From positions 1-8,818 of the forward strand of contig JAUNRY010000080.1 in NCBI GenBank assembly GCA_030539475.1: a stretch of 8,818 nucleotides of DNA, read 5' to 3'. A model generated the notes under the pieces. The model was not told the origin of the DNA. It ran no database searches and saw only the letters and a list, made by a program, of their open reading frames with translations. Below, one piece after another: positions 7,410 to 8,818 of this stretch. How positions within the stretch are numbered: the stretch's first letter is position 1; each line of letters opens with the position of its first letter. This DNA comes from Bacteroidia bacterium (GTDB taxonomy: Bacteria; Bacteroidota; Bacteroidia; Bacteroidales; Dysgonomonadaceae). Both the position numbers and the translations under genes were made by a program.

Positions 7410-7449
7410 TTTAATACGATAACTTGTAAACTGTTTTCTGTTATATTAA

Positions 7450-8688
7450 TTATTGTGTTGTTGTTGTAGAGTCGTTCAACAACGTTTTTCCTCTAATCAT
7501 GGAAGGGGGCGGTTTTATGAGCGCGATAACTTCTCCATGCCGCAATCCGCCGGACACGATGGATTCTTTGTGCGAAGAAAGCCCTGTGGCGATTTGGCGC
7601 ATCTCGTATTTTTTATTTTTTCTAACATAGACTACTTTGAGGGAATCTTCGTCGAAAATGGCAATTTGCGGCACCACAATGGTATCGGGCACTTGTTGCA
7701 AGTACACGCGGCAATTGGCGGTTAATCCCGATTCGGGGAGTTGCAGCGCACTGTCAACCGAGGCTTCTACTTCAAAAAACTTCACTTTTGAACCCTCTTT
7801 GTATGGTTGTCCCACGGGGAGTTTTTTTGTTATTTTTCCGTAAGCCGTGTTGTTGGGCATCGCGTCGAAACTGAAGCTCACGGAGTCGTTTTCGGTTATT
7901 TGCCTGAAGTCCGTTTCGCTTGCCATCATTTTCACTTTCATTTCCGATACTTCCGGAATGATTACAATGGGCATATTGCTCCACACGTTGTCGCCGACTT
8001 TTAGTTTCATACCCCACATCATCCGCGAATTGGCTACAATGGCCAATCCGTTGCGGGGGGCGCGAAGGGTTAAACCGTCTAAAATGGTTTTAGCGGAGGC
8101 CAGCCGGTTGGTAAGCTGTTGAATGTTTAGTTCCAGTTTCCGCACTTCGGATTGATTGATGACGTTGAGCGCTTCGAGTTTTTTTTCGAATTTATTTTTC
8201 TCGATAAGGGCGCGTTCCAGCTCCAAGTCTTTGATTCTGCGTTGCGTGGGCGTGGCAAATTGCAGTTGGAGAGAGTCTAAATGCGCAATTTCGGTATCGG
8301 CTTCGTTGTTTTTCACCTGCGCTTCCAACAGCGCGTATTGCATTTGCAAATCGGCTTTCACTTTGCTGAGTTCTGCCTCGGCGGTTTCTAACTGAATAAC
8401 CAGGTTATCGTGTTCGGTTTTCCGGTTGTTGTCTTCCAAAATGCACAAGACGTCTCCTTCGTTTACCACCGTTCCGTCGTCAATCAGAAATGTGATAATG
8501 GCATCAACGTTTCTGGGACAAACAAGCGTGGTGGAATGTACTGGTTCGGCCACGCCATCTATAACAACGGTGTTTTCGAAATTTGTGGCGGTAATGGCAT
8601 ACGTAGAGAGGTTCTCTTCTTTCATAAGGCAAGAAGAGAAAAATGCAAATAGAAGAGTTGCAATGAAGATTATCTTATATTTTTTCAA
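7450..8688 (-). CDS. Adaptor A: HlyD/MacA-family lipoprotein, first gene of the operon, TTG start
   Basis: This is another full-length periplasmic adaptor of 412 residues. The signal peptide (K2-K3, hydrophobic 6-17) ends in a lipobox-like F-S-S-C with acylated C20, followed by L-M-K-E-E. The first lipoyl half is at about 38-86 and the helical hairpin at about 88-204. The second lipoyl half is at 206-246 (L-T-L-R-A-P-R-N-G), the β-barrel domain at about 248-328 with F-D-A-M-P at 274-278, and the membrane-proximal domain at about 333-392. A Ser/Thr-rich tail follows. The start is TTG (8688-8686). No ATG or GTG lies between it and the upstream in-frame TAA, and any later start would remove the signal peptide, so TTG is well supported. 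ATT two codons upstream is the only alternative. It leads the operon, about 20-25 bases after a predicted transcription start. Confidence 0.9.
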   Translation of the reverse strand: MKKYKIIFIATLLFAFFSSCLMKEENLSTYAITATNFENTVVIDGVAEPVHSTTLVCPRNVDAIITFLIDDGTVVNEGDVLCILEDNNRKTEHDNLVIQLETAEAELSKVKADLQMQYALLEAQVKNNEADTEIAHLDSLQLQFATPTQRRIKDLELERALIEKNKFEKKLEALNVINQSEVRKLELNIQQLTNRLASAKTILDGLTLRAPRNGLAIVANSRMMWGMKLKVGDNVWSNMPIVIIPEVSEMKVKMMASETDFRQITENDSVSFSFDAMPNNTAYGKITKKLPVGQPYKEGSKVKFFEVEASVDSALQLPESGLTANCRVYLQQVPDTIVVPQIAIFDEDSLKVVYVRKNKKYEMRQIATGLSSHKESIVSGGLRHGEVIALIKPPPSMIRGKTLLNDSTTTTQ

Positions 8689-8714
8689 GATAATGCTTTT
8701 GTTAGATTAAGGCA

Positions 8715-8746
8715 CAAATGTATGATTGTTTTTCTATTTACGAAAA
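8715..8746 (-). promoter_or_regulatory. Predicted promoter of the efflux operon (Bacteroidota type)
   Basis: On the minus strand, TACATTTG at 8722-8715 matches the Bacteroidota -7 consensus TAnnTTTG exactly. About 18-19 bases upstream, TTTTCG at 8746-8741 is an imperfect -33 box (consensus TTTG). Transcription would start near 8711, leaving a leader of about 23 bases before the TTG start of adaptor A. Position and spacing fit. The weak -33 suggests modest or activator-dependent expression, though no operator was recognised. Confidence 0.55.
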
Positions 8747-8800
8747 CGAAGTAACGATAATTATGGAAAATTATGTTTTGTTGCAAAAAATTTAAAAACG

Positions 8801-8818
8801 ATGGTTGATGAATTACGG
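8801..8818 (+). CDS. Possible 5' end of a rightward gene running off the window
   Basis: A plus-strand ATG at 8801 opens six codons (M-V-D-E-L-R) up to the window edge. It follows an A-rich stretch like the leaders of the other genes here, and TATGTTTTG at 8772-8780 is one base longer than the -7 consensus. If real, this gene is divergent from the efflux operon and shares its 112-base control region, where a dedicated regulator is often found. Six codons cannot identify a family. Confidence 0.22.

Noticed and set aside
6780..7469. 229-residue plus-strand open frame opposite adaptor B
   Set aside because: It is very Phe-rich because the Lys and Glu codons of the adaptor's coiled coil read as TTT/TTC on the other strand. 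It shows no family signature and overlaps a clear gene.

Overview
The window most likely comes from the chromosome of a member of the Bacteroidota, probably the order Bacteroidales. None of the seven complete genes has a convincing Shine-Dalgarno sequence. A good match to the Bacteroidota -7 promoter element (TAnnTTTG) lies just upstream of the leftward gene set. Three of the proteins are lipoproteins, and the protein sequences look like that phylum. I could not search a database, so the taxonomy is inference.

Layout. Positions 1-316 are AT-rich and non-coding apart from a possible leftward gene start at the left edge; they hold two inverted repeats and weak promoter candidates. Positions 317-1417 (+) encode a complete type IB DNA topoisomerase with all five expected active-site residues. 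It converges on a six-gene leftward gene set that fills 8688 down to 1531. After a short convergent spacer (1418-1530), the genes read in transcription order: adaptor A (8688-7450), adaptor B (7409-6168), adaptor C (6171-5167, overlapping B by 4 bases), MacB-type permease (5083-3845), MacB/LolD-type ATPase (3774-3079) and TolC-type outer-membrane factor (3015-1531). Gaps are -4 to 83 bases, so this is very probably one operon.

How the genes work together. The permease and ATPase form a MacB-like ABC transporter whose ATPase is a separate polypeptide. The HlyD/MacA-type adaptors bridge it to the TolC-like channel, giving a tripartite pump that moves a substrate from the inner membrane or periplasm to the outside. 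The substrate cannot be read from sequence. The topoisomerase is an unrelated DNA-relaxing enzyme.

The most unusual feature is the presence of three divergent lipoprotein adaptors for one transporter and one outer-membrane channel. The interval between the two lipoyl halves, which holds the coiled-coil hairpin, is exactly 122 residues in all three, with matching residues at its midpoint. Adaptor C has no membrane-proximal domain. This suggests, without proving, a mixed adaptor ring in which the three proteins have different jobs.
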